A DNA stretch of 64,000 nucleotides from Gonapodya prolifera JEL478. Lineage: Eukaryota; Monoblepharomycota; Monoblepharidomycetes; Monoblepharidales; Gonapodyaceae. The stretch is from assembly GCA_001574975.1 (NCBI GenBank), contig KQ965737.1, positions 846,288 to 910,287 of the forward strand, written 5' to 3'. The position numbers and the translations under genes were made by a program. Within the stretch, counting starts at the first letter, position 1. Every line of letters starts with the position of its first letter. The notes beneath the pieces are model-generated. The model had not been told where the DNA came from, did no database searches, and worked only from the letters and a program-made list of their open reading frames with translations. This document shows positions 46,656 through 58,168 of this stretch, piece after piece.

Positions 46656-47346
46656 TTAGCTATGCTTTGCCTGCCATCGCATTTCAAAGACAACACACAC
46701 CGAGAGTGTCAGCCGTCAGGATAGTCCGAAAACCATTCCTTCACACACCTTGAGTCCCTCAACAACTTCAATGTACTTTTTCTGCGCGTCCTCCTTGGAC
46801 GTTCCCTCCAACTTCTTCCAGGCATCCCACTTTGCCTTTCCCTTGAAGTCGAGCCAGCCTTGATGAACAGATGGAGCGCACAAAGAGTTCGCAAAAGCGC
46901 GTATGAAGATGAAAATGTTGTTCGCTAACATAACTTCCACAAGAAACTCACCAGGTTGTGCCGTGTTCACGTCCCCAACGGTACCCTGCTTGTACAGGCC
47001 ATCTGCACCGTATTATTGATGTGGCAATATTTGAATGTGGCGAGGATCAAAGGCCAAGGCCAAGGTCGAGCATGTGATGAATTCCATGACCCAAATCATG
47101 AGCAAAGCTCCAATCGCTAGCATCACGAAAGAATCGCCCACTCACAAAGCTCCAAAAGCTCCGCATCAGTAGGGCGGCTCTTGAAGTCGTTACTAGACAG
47201 TGTAAGAAGGGGAGAGAAGGGGAGATGGATGATGGTGTAATATGATATAGCCACGAACGACATCAGCCTCGATAAGGGGAAGGATCAGGTTCAGATACCT
47301 ACACGTCCTTCGCGGCCTGCTCAAATTTCGCGGTGAGGTCTGCCAT
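46656..47346 (-). CDS. acyl-CoA-binding protein
   Basis: This small four-helix protein binds medium- and long-chain acyl-CoA in the cytosol. Exons give [48 protein letters not shown], and [20 protein letters not shown] followed by [15 protein letters not shown]. The YKQ and KWDAW motifs contact the ligand's head group. The end is either GLKAKHS after a last intron (stop at 46656) or a read-through to 46716; the spliced form fits the family better. It is about 86 residues, normal length. It sits next to a peroxisomal-type hydratase and a hydrolase, which suits a lipid-handling neighbourhood but does not prove co-regulation. Confidence 0.92.
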
Positions 47347-48667
47347 TGTGGTATGGGTTGTGTGTTAGTGGGGGTTGCCAGCAATTCGCCTAGCCCACTC
47401 AAAAGTACAGTCGGCACCCATCCACTATACACTACCGACGACCCTAAAAGGTCACATGTATACTCAAAGAGCCATGTAAAGACCATCAAACAATCAAATA
47501 GAAGTGCACTACCATTTTCCATAGTTAGTCGAGGCCTTTGGCGATCGTGCTCTACGAATACTATTTACCCCAAGCAGCAACGGCAACATTATTGAAAGTG
47601 ATGGAAGGAAAAAGCTAGCAGTGAACACTGAGCTTGGAGGAGCACTTGATATGGAAGGGAACGCGTATAGCACTCCCCAATGCCGATGAACTCCGCCAAC
47701 TTGGATCCAATTCTGAGTTCAGACGGGGCTCTACTTGATTCTCTCGCTAGTAAAACTCTAGCGTACATATCCAAAACTGGATCAAGTTGGAATCGAGCAG
47801 TGTCCCACTATGAATGGACATGAACAGTATATGCATGTATATACTGAGACGTACTTGGCAGAAAAGAGAAGGAACGCTCTCAACAGATACTAATATTGCC
47901 AGTACTTCTATTTAAGATACAAGAAGACTTCTCGTCGTTCGATTATGTTCTTGGCTCGGCGAGCTGTCAGCCGTTCGCGTCCACATTCGACAGAGAAACG
48001 CTTCCAGGACGCGCGACAAGGACGCCACTCGCCATTGCGTCCCAAAAGACATTTACTATCGAGCCGAGGTTTGCCCTCCAGCAACGACGGGGAACAGCGC
48101 AAGTTCAGAATTCCAAATCAAGCAAGCGCAGAGTCTTCAGCACTTATCTTTTGTATCCATCAAACAAGCCATATCTCTCCTCCGTCCTTTGCCCGTTGCT
48201 CGAACCAAACATCCCGCGCCGCCCCTCTGCAACGCGCAACCACAATCCTGCATGAGCCCATAGACGCCGCCGTCAGGCCGCCAGGCGCTCAGGATATGGT
48301 ATAACTCTTCAACAGAGTGGATGATGACCGAGCGGGTGTGGTTTGTTGAAGGTATGGAATGAAATTTGCGAGCGTGCAGTCCTCAGCCACAGTCATCACC
48401 AATGAAGACACTTCGAGAAATCTCTCAAAGTATTAAGTTAGATTGATTATTCTCTCCTGTTTCTTGCTCTACTTTCTAGACCTTTCCTCACTATCTCCTG
48501 TAATCAAAGTAGGATCGACTAAATCTCTGACGGCTCTGAACCTGGCAACAGAAAGCAGTGTAGCTAAACGGCATTGAGATATGCTCTTCTAAGTACTCGA
48601 CTGGGTACGAAAGTATGCAGGTGAGTTCAAATTTGTCCAGCCCGCACCAGTGGAGCCGTCAATTCTC
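47347..48667. other. 1.3-kb intergenic region with a dispersed repeat copy
   Basis: No gene is recognisable. The segment holds copy 2 of a dispersed repeat (47936-48054) inside a 119-codon frame that starts at 47896. The remainder includes the promoters of the flanking divergent genes. Confidence 0.4.
47936..48054 (+). repeat. dispersed repeat, copy 2
   Basis: This segment matches the minus strand of 33845-33959, including a 26-nt identical core and flanking blocks in the same order. The surrounding frame (LLFKIQEDFSSFDYVLGSAS) weakly resembles VRLFDEHENFLGCSMLGS beside copy 1, which suggests a once-coding duplicated unit. Confidence 0.65.
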
Positions 48668-51060
48668 ATGCAACACGGCGATTGGATTACTTTCCTACGA
48701 TCTCAGAGCTGGCTGACCGAAATCGCTCTTGGGCAAACAGTAAAAGCGATTCCACTACTCCGCAAGACTGTCGTCGCTGAAAGTGTTCACGGCACACACG
48801 TCTCAGAATCGCAAAGGAACGAGGATACAGCGAACAAGACCCGTAACCTAGGAATTCAATCGCGGAAGACTCCAAGCCTTTCCGATCGGCCCGCAGGGCA
48901 AGTTTTCGTCTCGAATCAACCCGCTCTTCCAGCCCCATCCACATCTGCCGGCGCACAACCGGGGGGGCCACAATCCACGGAATCGTCCGGGTCGTCCACT
49001 CAGGAGTATGATAACCCGAGTGGAGCACGTACCGCACAAGGAGGAGGAGAACAGTCTGCGACGAAAGGGGACACCATGCAAACGATGAGCGCACCGACGA
49101 CAAAGGAGTGGTACCCCGTCGAAGCGGAATGCGTCTTCGCTGGTCAATGCAGATTCAGTACAAATGTGCCCTGGGACGTCGCGTCCCAAGGTCACCATTT
49201 GGCGCAGAAGTCAAACACTATGGAGGGAGAAAACGTCGCACCAAGCAACGGAGGAGGCGAATTGCACCGACAAAGGGATCCCCCCGAAAAACTAGAAATA
49301 ACGCACCCTCGCATTGCCCCAGCACCTCGTGAAGGAGCCAACCATACGGAGCAGGATCATACTGATGGAACGACAGAAGGCACCAGAAAGCGAAAACGAC
49401 ATGAGGAGGAAGAGGAAGAAGGAGGTCAAGGTATTCCAGGACCCTCGATGAACCTGCCGAACCTCGCTTTGGAACACGAGGTTGAGACGTCGGTCGGAGA
49501 CTCTCGCCTTTCTAAGCGCCCCCGCAATTTGGTTGAACCACCTCTGGAAGAATCCACAACTTCGGGCCCAAATGCGAATGCTACTGATAAGGCACCAGTG
49601 AAGAATACTGCATCAACCCCGACGCCGGGATCATCTACATTGCTTACCGGGGCACGACCTCAGTGGCTCACATTTGCTGATTCGACTGGTTCCGAAAATA
49701 CAAGTCAAGTACGTAGTTTTTCGTTTTCCGTAATGTGATGAAGTTATTTGCTGAGTTGTGTGCGCTTCTAGCTCTTTCTCCGACTCTACACATCGTACCA
49801 TCCCGAGCCGCCCCACCAACCCACACTCATCGCGCTCTTCCAACGGACACGCTCGGACCCTTCCAAGCGCCAAACACCCCCCGTCTATTTCCTGGTTCAC
49901 CAACCTAGCATCAAGCGGCTCGTGCTCCCCACGGACGAGCCTAAACCCTGGAGCGCTACTGCGAGCATGGTGATCGACAACGTGGTGTGGAATGTGTTCT
50001 GTCCGGAAGACGTGGCGGCCCCTCGAAAGACCCAAGAAGATAATTCGAAGAACGTCGCACCGAAGCAGAAGCAGAAGAGTCGCGCGAAGGAGGACGCGCA
50101 AGAACGCTATGATGGCAAGAGCACAAGAACAGGGGAAGGTGCGGATGGCCCCAACCTCGAACCACGAGTATCAAAGAACACCAAAAAGTGGACTCGCAAG
50201 ACTTCGTCACTTCGAAGGTCAGCACCACATAATAATTTACTGCTATTGGATTTTCTATTGTGTTCTGATTGGATCGTTTGCATTCAGCCTCTTTTCGAAC
50301 CTCTTTGCCCACCTGAACGTTCCTCGCACGCCGCCTCCACCGCCTACCAACTTGACGGAAGGGAGTATTCCGGTACCGACGCTTGGTGGGAGAAAAATTC
50401 AGCTTCGTAAAACCAAAACTGGGGTCTCTGCTGGCGGATATAGTCTCACGTCCTCCCCGGTCACTGCTTCAAGGAACAAGATCGCGACGGGAAAGGAAAC
50501 AAGGGGTTTCTCGAAAGGAAGTACAGGGAGCGTTCAGGATGTCGCCAGCAAGCTCGGTTTGAAGGATGCGGGGAAGCCTCGGCGTGGCACATCAGGCCAG
50601 GCGTCCCCTCGACCTCCCCCTCCCCCTCCGACCAAAGATGCAACCTTGAGCGATCTTGTGAGTATTGATCTCTCCAGCGCTTTCTCGTGGCACGGCATAT
50701 AATCGCTGCCACTATTTGTAGGAAAACTATATCACGACGAGTTTGCTGTCCATTGTGTCACGATTTGGAGATGTTCAGTCGTCACAGAAATCAAACGGTG
50801 GGCAGTCCTCTCAAAGCTCGCTACTTTCAGAGGCTTTGGGGAACATTCCGGTGCCAGAAAGACAGCCTGTCGTTGTGGGATCAGCAGAACGAGATATCGA
50901 GAATACCCCCCCTCCAGGTTCCGTCTCCCGACCGCAAACATCGCCCAAAGGTAAAGATGCCAGGATGGCCAGACTTAATGATTATGTGTATCCGGAGCTC
51001 ACTGCGGTTGTGCAAGAACTCAAAAGCTGGCTCGACAAGAACCAAACAACAGCGGGCTGA
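48668..51060 (+). CDS. uncharacterised, largely disordered protein
   Basis: I do not recognise the family. The first exon begins MQHGDWITFLRSQSWLTEIA and runs about 350 codons of low-complexity Gly/Ser/Thr/Glu sequence with acidic (EEEEEEGGQG) and basic (RKRKRHEE, SKRPRNL) patches. After an intron at about 49709-49772 comes an ordered part: LFLRLYTSYHPEPPHQPTLI, PPVYFLVHQPSIKRLVLPTD, ASMVIDNVVWNVFCPED. Further exons give SLFSNLFAHLNVP, a Ser-rich stretch with GGRKIQLRKTKTG, a PPPPPPT run, ENYITTSLLSIVSRF and a helical end (VYPELTAVVQELKSWLDKN). Basic patches suggest a nuclear protein. An upstream in-frame GTG is ignored in favour of the ATG. Coding status is well supported by frame continuity across introns. 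Confidence 0.55.
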
Positions 51061-51206
51061 ATCACGAGAACTTGGGACATCATGCTCCTGTCAATATTTA
51101 CAGAAATGATTTCATCTATTTTCTCTACCACACTGTGTAATTACATTGTCATAGCATTTAGTCATGGTTGAAGATATAATTTGCACTGTCGAGGGACATG
51201 AACAGT

Positions 51207-52523
51207 TTAAAACTTGGCGTCCTTCCCGGCTGGGGATGGTTCTCTTGGAACCTCTCCAACCAATTCCGCGCCTTCAGTGAAGCGCCGAATGTTCTCTCGC
51301 ACATAGGTCTGAAGGCGCTCACGGATGCGGTTATTGGACCACGACTGGTGAGGGGTTAGGAAAATTGGGTGGGGGTGGTACTGTAATAGAGAGCCGGATC
51401 ATCATCAGAAGGCGCCGTATGGGGGGTCTTCCATTATTTACGACGTACCTTGAACAACGGGCTCGTTGTTGCGAGTGGCTCCTCTCTGAAAACATCCAAT
51501 GCTACAGTGTTGGAAGGTGTTCAGACGTGACATGACACAGTGACTGAACATTACGTTGATCCGTACCTGCTCCAGAAATATGGCCGCTCTCGATGTGCTC
51601 AATGAGGGCTGTCTCGTCAACTAAAGGGCCACGTGCAATGTTGATAATATATGCACCCTTCTTGAGCTTCGACAAGAGATCGTGGTTCACAATGTTTTCG
51701 GTAGAGGAAGATGCTGGAGCGGCAAGGACAAGGTAGTCAATTGTGGAGAGCAGTTCGGTGTTTGACGTCCTTTGACAACCAAATTGAGGAATCGAGAAAC
51801 GGGTGGAGGTCGAAGCAAAATAAACGCACCACTCGTCCGCGCTGTAGATTTTATTGACAAATGGTGGTAAAGGAACGCCTTGGACCTTCCGCTTGGAGCC
51901 AACCACGTCCAATCCAAATGCCGCCGCACGTTTCGCAACCTCCAGACCGATACCGCCCAGACCCAAGACAAAGATCCTCTTTCCATCCAGCTCTTCGTGC
52001 ACTGCTTTTCTGCCGCGTTCCCACCACTCCTCACTGCCGGGTTCCGAGTAGACGTGATGACGCTTGGCGTGGCGAAGAAGGGCGGAGAGGACATATTCTG
52101 CGATTGCGATGGAGTTGACTTGGGAGATTGTGACGCGAACTCGCGAGGTGAGGCCGGGGAAACTTTGGAGTTGAATCAGCTGATGGATGATTATAATGGA
52201 GGAACCACTTAAAGAACCTACGCGAAGTGCTCGATCCCAGCAGATGGTGCCACGAGAAGTTCCACGCTCTTCCGCTTTTGCAAGAGCTTCTCAACGTCGA
52301 CAAACAGATCGCGGCCGGGTACTTTGAATGGAGGGATGAAGATTCTGGACTGACTCGCGAGATCGCTTTGGGCCGGATCCAGCGGCTCGGCGTTGTCGTG
52401 GTCTACAGGGATCCATGTGATGTCGGATGTTTTGGGAAGAAATGGGGCAAAGGATTTGTGGAAGGTGTCGAAAACAAGAACAGGAACGGGAGAAGGCGAG
52501 TCTTTTCCGTTCGTGACCGTCAT
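51207..52523 (-). CDS. D-isomer-specific 2-hydroxyacid dehydrogenase
   Basis: These NAD(P)H enzymes reduce 2-oxo acids to D-2-hydroxy acids. The product shows VPVLVFDTFHKSFAPFLPKT, VELLVAPSAGIEHFA, VRVTISQVNSIAIAEYVLSA, the nucleotide-binding motif GKRIFVLGLGGIGLEVAKRA (GxGxxG), STIDYLVLAAPASSSTENIV, AYIINIARGPLVDETALIEH with the conserved Arg, then GHISGAG, LDVFREEPL and FLTPHQSWSNNRIRE with the catalytic-type His. The protein ends REPSPAGKDAKF. Introns are short. The start is the ATG of MTVTNGKDSP; the frame is open upstream to a non-ATG codon at 52757. Substrate not assigned. Confidence 0.88.
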
Positions 52524-53411
52524 GATGGCTGAGATTGAGCTGCGATGGGTCGATGTGCAGACGGTTGCGAAGTTTGATGACGATTGCGTCAAGTGGTTTA
52601 TGGCGACGAAGGTTTTCTTGCGCCTTCGGGCTGGAGTGCAACCGAACAAGCAACTCTGCTTCCGATTCAAAATTCCTTGTTTCAACAGAAAGACATCGCA
52701 TGAAAAAGCATTGTAAAATGAGAGTAAATTGATTTGGGAATTAAATATCTCCCTCATTCATGGCTCATGTGTTTCCCAAGATGACGTGATGCAGAGTGTT
52801 CACAACTCCATTTCACACTTATGCCTGGGACGAAGTGGAATCACGAATATTTGCAAAGTGTATTCGACTAGCGCACATTTTTCCCACTGGAAGGCTAAAG
52901 AAAGCAAACAACACCCCGCCAACACAGCCGCTCAGAGAAACCGACGCTCGCGACAGCGAGGCCAGACATCCAACAGTGCAGCGACGAAACCCTCCAAACG
53001 TGCGTGCCGAACGCTACAAGAGCGCCCAACGATGAAACCACCACCACCAACAAGGAAATGAGTTGAGATGACACAAGGAACAGAGGGGTGGAAATAAAAG
53101 AGTAACACGCTAGTAGGTGTGATAGGTTTCCCCACCTCACCACCAGCGGAAACGTGTGTGTGCCCACTTCGGAGCAAGGAAACAAAACGTGATCGGTGCC
53201 AAACAAGAAGTGTCCAAGAGCCAAACGCCACCATAGCCGCACAAGCACATCCAACGGCTCGCGAAAAGAGCAGAGCGACTCTGCTGATGAATGTCCAAGG
53301 TACGTGGCTGCCCGTTCCCAAATCTGTACACCACCGCTATTCCATCCTCATCCACCTCCACCACACGACACCCCCCAACACACCACACCAAGATTCCCAC
53401 TCCAGCCCCGC
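52524..53411. other. intergenic region, no gene seen
   Basis: This lies between the start of the dehydrogenase gene and the 3' end of the bZIP gene, both minus strand. Long frames on both strands near 52900-53400 have skewed composition and no recognisable motif. It presumably includes the dehydrogenase promoter. Confidence 0.35.
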
Positions 53412-56189
53412 TCACACACCAACCACGCGCGCACCAAGCACCTCGAAATCGATCACCACAAACTTCTTCCCCACTCCAGGAGCGGCACCAACGCCAGCAC
53501 CCACAACGCCTTTTCCGCCCATCTCCGCCGCAGGCGCAACGAGCTGCATCCTGGGCCTTCCCCCGTGCTCCGGTCGCACGGGCGGAAATGGTCCTGGGGA
53601 TGCCAGCGGGGTCAAGGTCGTCACCGAGTCGGCGAACAGGAAGGCATCCGGGGCCAAGTGGAACGGCGGCTGAGTTGAGAGACGCAGTTGCGTGGGCGGC
53701 GTCGTCGGGAGGGGAAGGCTGGGAAAGCAACACGTCTGTGAGTTTTTGATGATGTGGGTGGCAGCTCCCAACCCAGCATAAACTCACATCCTCTCATCAG
53801 CCCCTGCAACCATAACGGCCTTTCCGTCCACGTCCGCATCCACTTCCATCTTGATGAGAACGTCGCCGCTGGCTTTCTCACACCGGGCAAACATATCCGT
53901 GATGTTCCTGTACGAAATATGCCCGCCGCTGCCACTTCCGCTGCCGCCACTCGACCCGCTCGCAGGACACGCGGCAGGAGGATCGCCCACGTCCACCACG
54001 ACTGGTGGAGAGGTCACAGGAATGGTGTCATCCACTTTGCCAAGAGGCTCGCCCGACGAGGGTGCAGGGCCGAGCTCTATAACGGCCGGGTCCAGCTCGA
54101 GAATGCGAGCAGGTGAGGGTGCCACCGGGGAGTTCGAGTCCTTGAAAAGGACGGGAGAGGTGGAGACAACTTGGGCGAGGTGGTGCGATCTGGTAGTGGT
54201 GGCGTTTGCGAAAAGAAGAACAAATATATCAGTCAGATATCATTCTGGCGTTTCACAATCTCCAATCATCGAATGAACCACTCACCCATGACCAGCGCCA
54301 CCGCCCCAGCTCATTCTCGCGACTTCGCCCAACCCACCCCACAAGAACGCCACACCCAACAGCGTGACCGCAAACAACACAGCCGCCTTGTTAACCTGCG
54401 CATCGGCACCAGTCGCACCGGCTCCTCTCTTGCGCCCAACACCAGCACCCTGGATCGCCTGGGCCACCGCATCGGCGCCACCGGGGCGGGCTCCGAGGGC
54501 TCCCCTCAGCCTGGCGTTCTCACGCGTGACGCGCTCGACTTCAGCCCTGCACCTGCGCACCTCATCTTCCAGCCCGCGCACGCACTGCTTGAGCGCCACG
54601 TTCTCCTCCACGAGCTTGACGCTGGCCTGCTCCAGCCCGGCGAGCTTCTCCCGCCGCCGGGCACGCGAGAGGGTCGCCGAGGCACGGTTCTTGAGCAGAC
54701 GCAGAATCTTGCGGTCTGCGGGCGGGAGCGTCGCTGGGTCCAGGTCGAGAAGGCGCCGGTCAAAGTTGGGGTTGTGCAGCAAGGATGGGTCCAGCCTTGC
54801 CGGGGGGATGAAGGGCGCTTCGGAGCTGGCGCCGGAGGAGGACAGGGGGGTGGACTCGCGCGGCTCGGATTTGATGTGTGCGGATCCAGACACGGACTCA
54901 AAGTCAAAGTCCTCCGCGCCCGAGTTGTCGGCGTCGTCGTCCTCAGCGTCGCTGGCGGCCGACGGGGGAGATTTGCGTTTGCGGTTGGCAGTGTTGGGCG
55001 TGTTGGGCACGGCTGTCAATGACGCTCCCGCGGCAGGTGCACCGGTAGCAGTGGCAGAAGAGGAGGTTGGCGACGCCTTCTTTTTGCGCCCAGGCTTCTT
55101 CTTCTCAGGTCCCTGGATGATCCGCATCGTCTCGGCGGCAAGATCGCTTCCCTGCACGAGCGTGCGCGGGAGGTTCGCCGGGTTCAGCGTTGGCGGCGCA
55201 ATGGTGATTGTGAATGGCGACGAGGAGGTGAGCTGCGCGAGCGAGGCCGGGAGTGGGATCGAGACGGGGATGGAGAGCGGGATGGATGCCGGGAGGGGGA
55301 GACGGGGGTGGGTGGATGAGGGGGATGGTTTGGCGGCGGGTTTGGAGGTCGTGGCGCGGTTTGTGCGTTGTCGCTTTGATGAGTTGGTGGACGAGGCCGA
55401 ACCCGAGGCCGAGATGGAGGTGAACGTGGACGTGGGGCTCGAGCTCATAGCGCTGATGTTGGTCGTGCGGATCGTCGCGCCCGCCTTTGACGGCGGTGCG
55501 TAGGGCGGGTCGTCGACGAGGGTGTCCGAGGATCCGTTGGACGAGGATGATGTGGAGTCGCCCGACTCCGAGGGCGAAGGCGGGGAATACGGGTCCGCCG
55601 CCGCGTGGCCCGAGTATGCGTTGGTGATGCTCGCGGGCGAGGGCAAGAGCGCCGGCGAGAGCGAGGGCGAAAGAGAGGACGACAAGTGCGCGTGGGTCGA
55701 GGGCAGCAGGTCGTTGAGCGAGACGACCGTGGCTTGGATCTGCTGGCCCTGGGACTGGGACTGGGCGTGGGCCGTAGAGTGCCATTCGGACTCGTCGGCG
55801 TCCATGAGGTCGATGGCGATGTCGTGAGCGCCGTGGCCGTGCATGTTCATGCCCATGTTCATGTCCATGCCCATCCCCATGTTCATGTGCATGTTCATGT
55901 GGTCGGACCCGTCCACGTCCACGTCGAGAATGGGGAAGTCGAGGAAATCGGGGAGCGGGTCGACGTCCACGTCGTTGGACCATTTCATAAAGTCTGCATT
56001 TGCGCCTGCGTTTGGGCTCGTGGTGTCGTCATCAGATGCCGAGCCGATGGCGTGTGGGTCGTTACCGCTGCTGCCGTGTGCGAGGAACGAGTCTCCGCCA
56101 AGAGTCGTCAGGTCGGAGCCGTTGATGTCGATCGAGTTGAGGTCGAGCGCCGAGACGTCCAGGTAGGCGTCGAGGTGGAAGGAGTCCAT
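53412..56189 (-). CDS. membrane-tethered bZIP transcription factor (ATF6/CREB3-like layout)
   Basis: A single long first exon of 635 codons encodes an acidic N-terminal activation-type region (DDDTTSPNAGANADF, DFLDFPILDVDVDG) and a Met/Asn/His-rich patch at about residues 95-125. Ser/Pro-rich stretches and an AT-hook-like KKKPGRKKK follow. The bZIP is at about residues 498-565: basic region LKNRASATLSRARRREKLAG with the N-x-[AS]-A-x-x-S-R core, then a leucine zipper (LEQASVKLVEENVALKQCVR). Shortly after the zipper is a hydrophobic helix, AAVLFAVTLLGVAFLWGG, near residue 610. Two further exons continue in frame (SHHLAQVVSTSPVLF, HISYRNITDMFARCEKASG, KFVVIDFEVLGARVVGV) and would be lumenal. This order matches ER-anchored bZIP factors released by proteolysis; no such cleavage site is assigned. 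Confidence 0.78.
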
Positions 56190-58168
56190 TGCGGTGTGGG
56201 GGTTGAGGTGACTGCGAGTGGAAAGGAGGAGAAGGTGGAAGAGATATCAGGCACGTGTGGAAGGAAGAGGTCGGTCAGCGGACAGACACCGTCCAGGACT
56301 CGTCCGACCCGTCCCACACCATCGTCCTACAATATTCTCGCCCATGCGCACTCGCTCCGGGCCCAGCGCGAGCCCAATCCTTTGATGCCCATCGCCGCCC
56401 ACTCCCCGCCCACCATGCTTGCGCTCCACCTTCGTCCCATTCCACTCCGCCGCTCTCATCCTCGCACTCCTGTCGGTCTTCCGCACCGGACCCGGCTGTC
56501 CTTCTCGTCGTCTCTCTCCTCCGCCCTCGTCGCCGCTGCCACCCAACACACACATCCCATCCCCGTTCTCATCCCCTCCCCGCTGCCCGCCTCTCTCCTC
56601 TCTCTTCTCTCGCCTCATTCCTCACCTGTCGCGTCGCTTTTGTCCGCGCCTTCTCCCGTCGATTCTCTCGCGTGCGTGCGGCGTGTTCCGGCTGAATCCT
56701 GCCCACCTGATTTTCTCAAGGGTTCAGTCGCGCCGCGCCACAATCGAGACCTCTCCAACTCCGCATGGCTGAAACTGCAATCTTATCTGGAAACTCCACA
56801 TCGCGATTTTTTGTTGAACGTCAACACTTCTTCCAATGCATTTAATCAACTCAAACCCACTCATCGCGTCAAGATTGGGTCAATCAAAGTGACCGGGCAA
56901 GAAGCAACACAAGCCAAGCCTCGAATCGCAATCTTCCATCACCTTACAATCATGTTACACTTTCTCGCAACCATTCGTCATCCAAAGCCGCGACAAAATC
57001 ACCTGCAAAAAAACGCATCCTGCGGCCACTTGACGCCACCGCCGACGTGGTTGCACCATCTTTTCTACCGAGCACTCTCCGCACGGGGCACGCGGACGTG
57101 GCAGCCTGTACGCACACGTCGCTTAATTTACCATAGACTTTGAGCACATGTACCGTTGTCTACGGGGCACGCTGAGAGATGAGCGAACTCTCCGTCGATC
57201 GAGAGTGTCCCCCACGTTTGGTCGCTCAGGTAACAACGTCGATCGCACGGATAACCGTCTGTCTGCCCCACAATTCGTCCAATAAACTTGACACGTCCCC
57301 CCGTCCACGTTACCATCTGTCCGGATCTGCCCGTACGAGGTCACTGGTCCAGAACCCGATTGGTCGACCCCTCTCAAGATCACACCAAACGTCATCTCCG
57401 ACCCCTCTGCGCCCCTCCTCGCCGTCACCCCTCTTTCTCAGTCAGTTGCGGTCGAGCGCCGTCTCTCTTTTGCATTCGTATTGTGCGGGAGAATATAGGT
57501 CGCTCAGTGCAGAGTTGCACCTGGTGGAGCGGTGCACGGCAGTTCGACGAAGCCTCACTCTCACGGCATATGCTAACCACGTCTCTCCATCTTGACCCCA
57601 TTCACGCAATACTATTTACTGGTGGTACGACCGCGCGCTCAGAGCCCCTGTTCCACCTAAACTTCCAACCAACCCCTACACATAACACTCTTCCCATCCC
57701 TTCCCTTCGACCATCATTTTTCACACACTCTTTCGCCCTCGCCCTCAAATGCACCACGAGCTGCGAGACGCGGTCCCTTTCCTTTCCACCCTACTCCCTG
57801 CCCGCCCATAAACAAACAAAAAAAAAAAATGAACCTTCTGCCAAACCTGGTTTACCTTACTCGAGCGCGCTACCTGACGTGAGCAAAAAAAGAACCTTTT
57901 TGTGCCAGTTACGGAAAATGAAAAACGATGAGAGAGAAAGGGCAAAGTGGCCGGCTCGGCGAAAGAAAATGGTTGTGAAAAAAATGCGAGTGCACAGTGC
58001 ACAGTATGAATCGCGCATGGCGGACAATCTATGTATGTAACGCCCCGTGCCCGTACCCAAATACAACACACATCTACCATGACCTCTCACCCCCACGCGT
58101 TCCCCACTCGCACTCGCACTCCCACGCCCACGTGCCCACATGCACATGCACCCGCACCTGCACCTACT
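56190..58168. other. 2-kb upstream region of the bZIP gene, no gene seen
   Basis: No convincing gene lies here. Open frames crossing 56200-57140 on the plus strand are antisense extensions of the bZIP coding region or pyrimidine-rich low complexity. A poly-A run of 12 bases lies near 57818-57829. It should contain the bZIP promoter and leader and the 3' region of the dehydratase gene. Confidence 0.4.

Noticed and set aside
55605-57143. A 512-codon plus-strand open frame
   Set aside because: It is antisense to the bZIP exon for its first third and then runs through pyrimidine-rich leader DNA. Composition is skewed to Arg, Val and Gly in one part and Pro/Ser/His in another, with no motif; the bZIP frame explains the open stretch.
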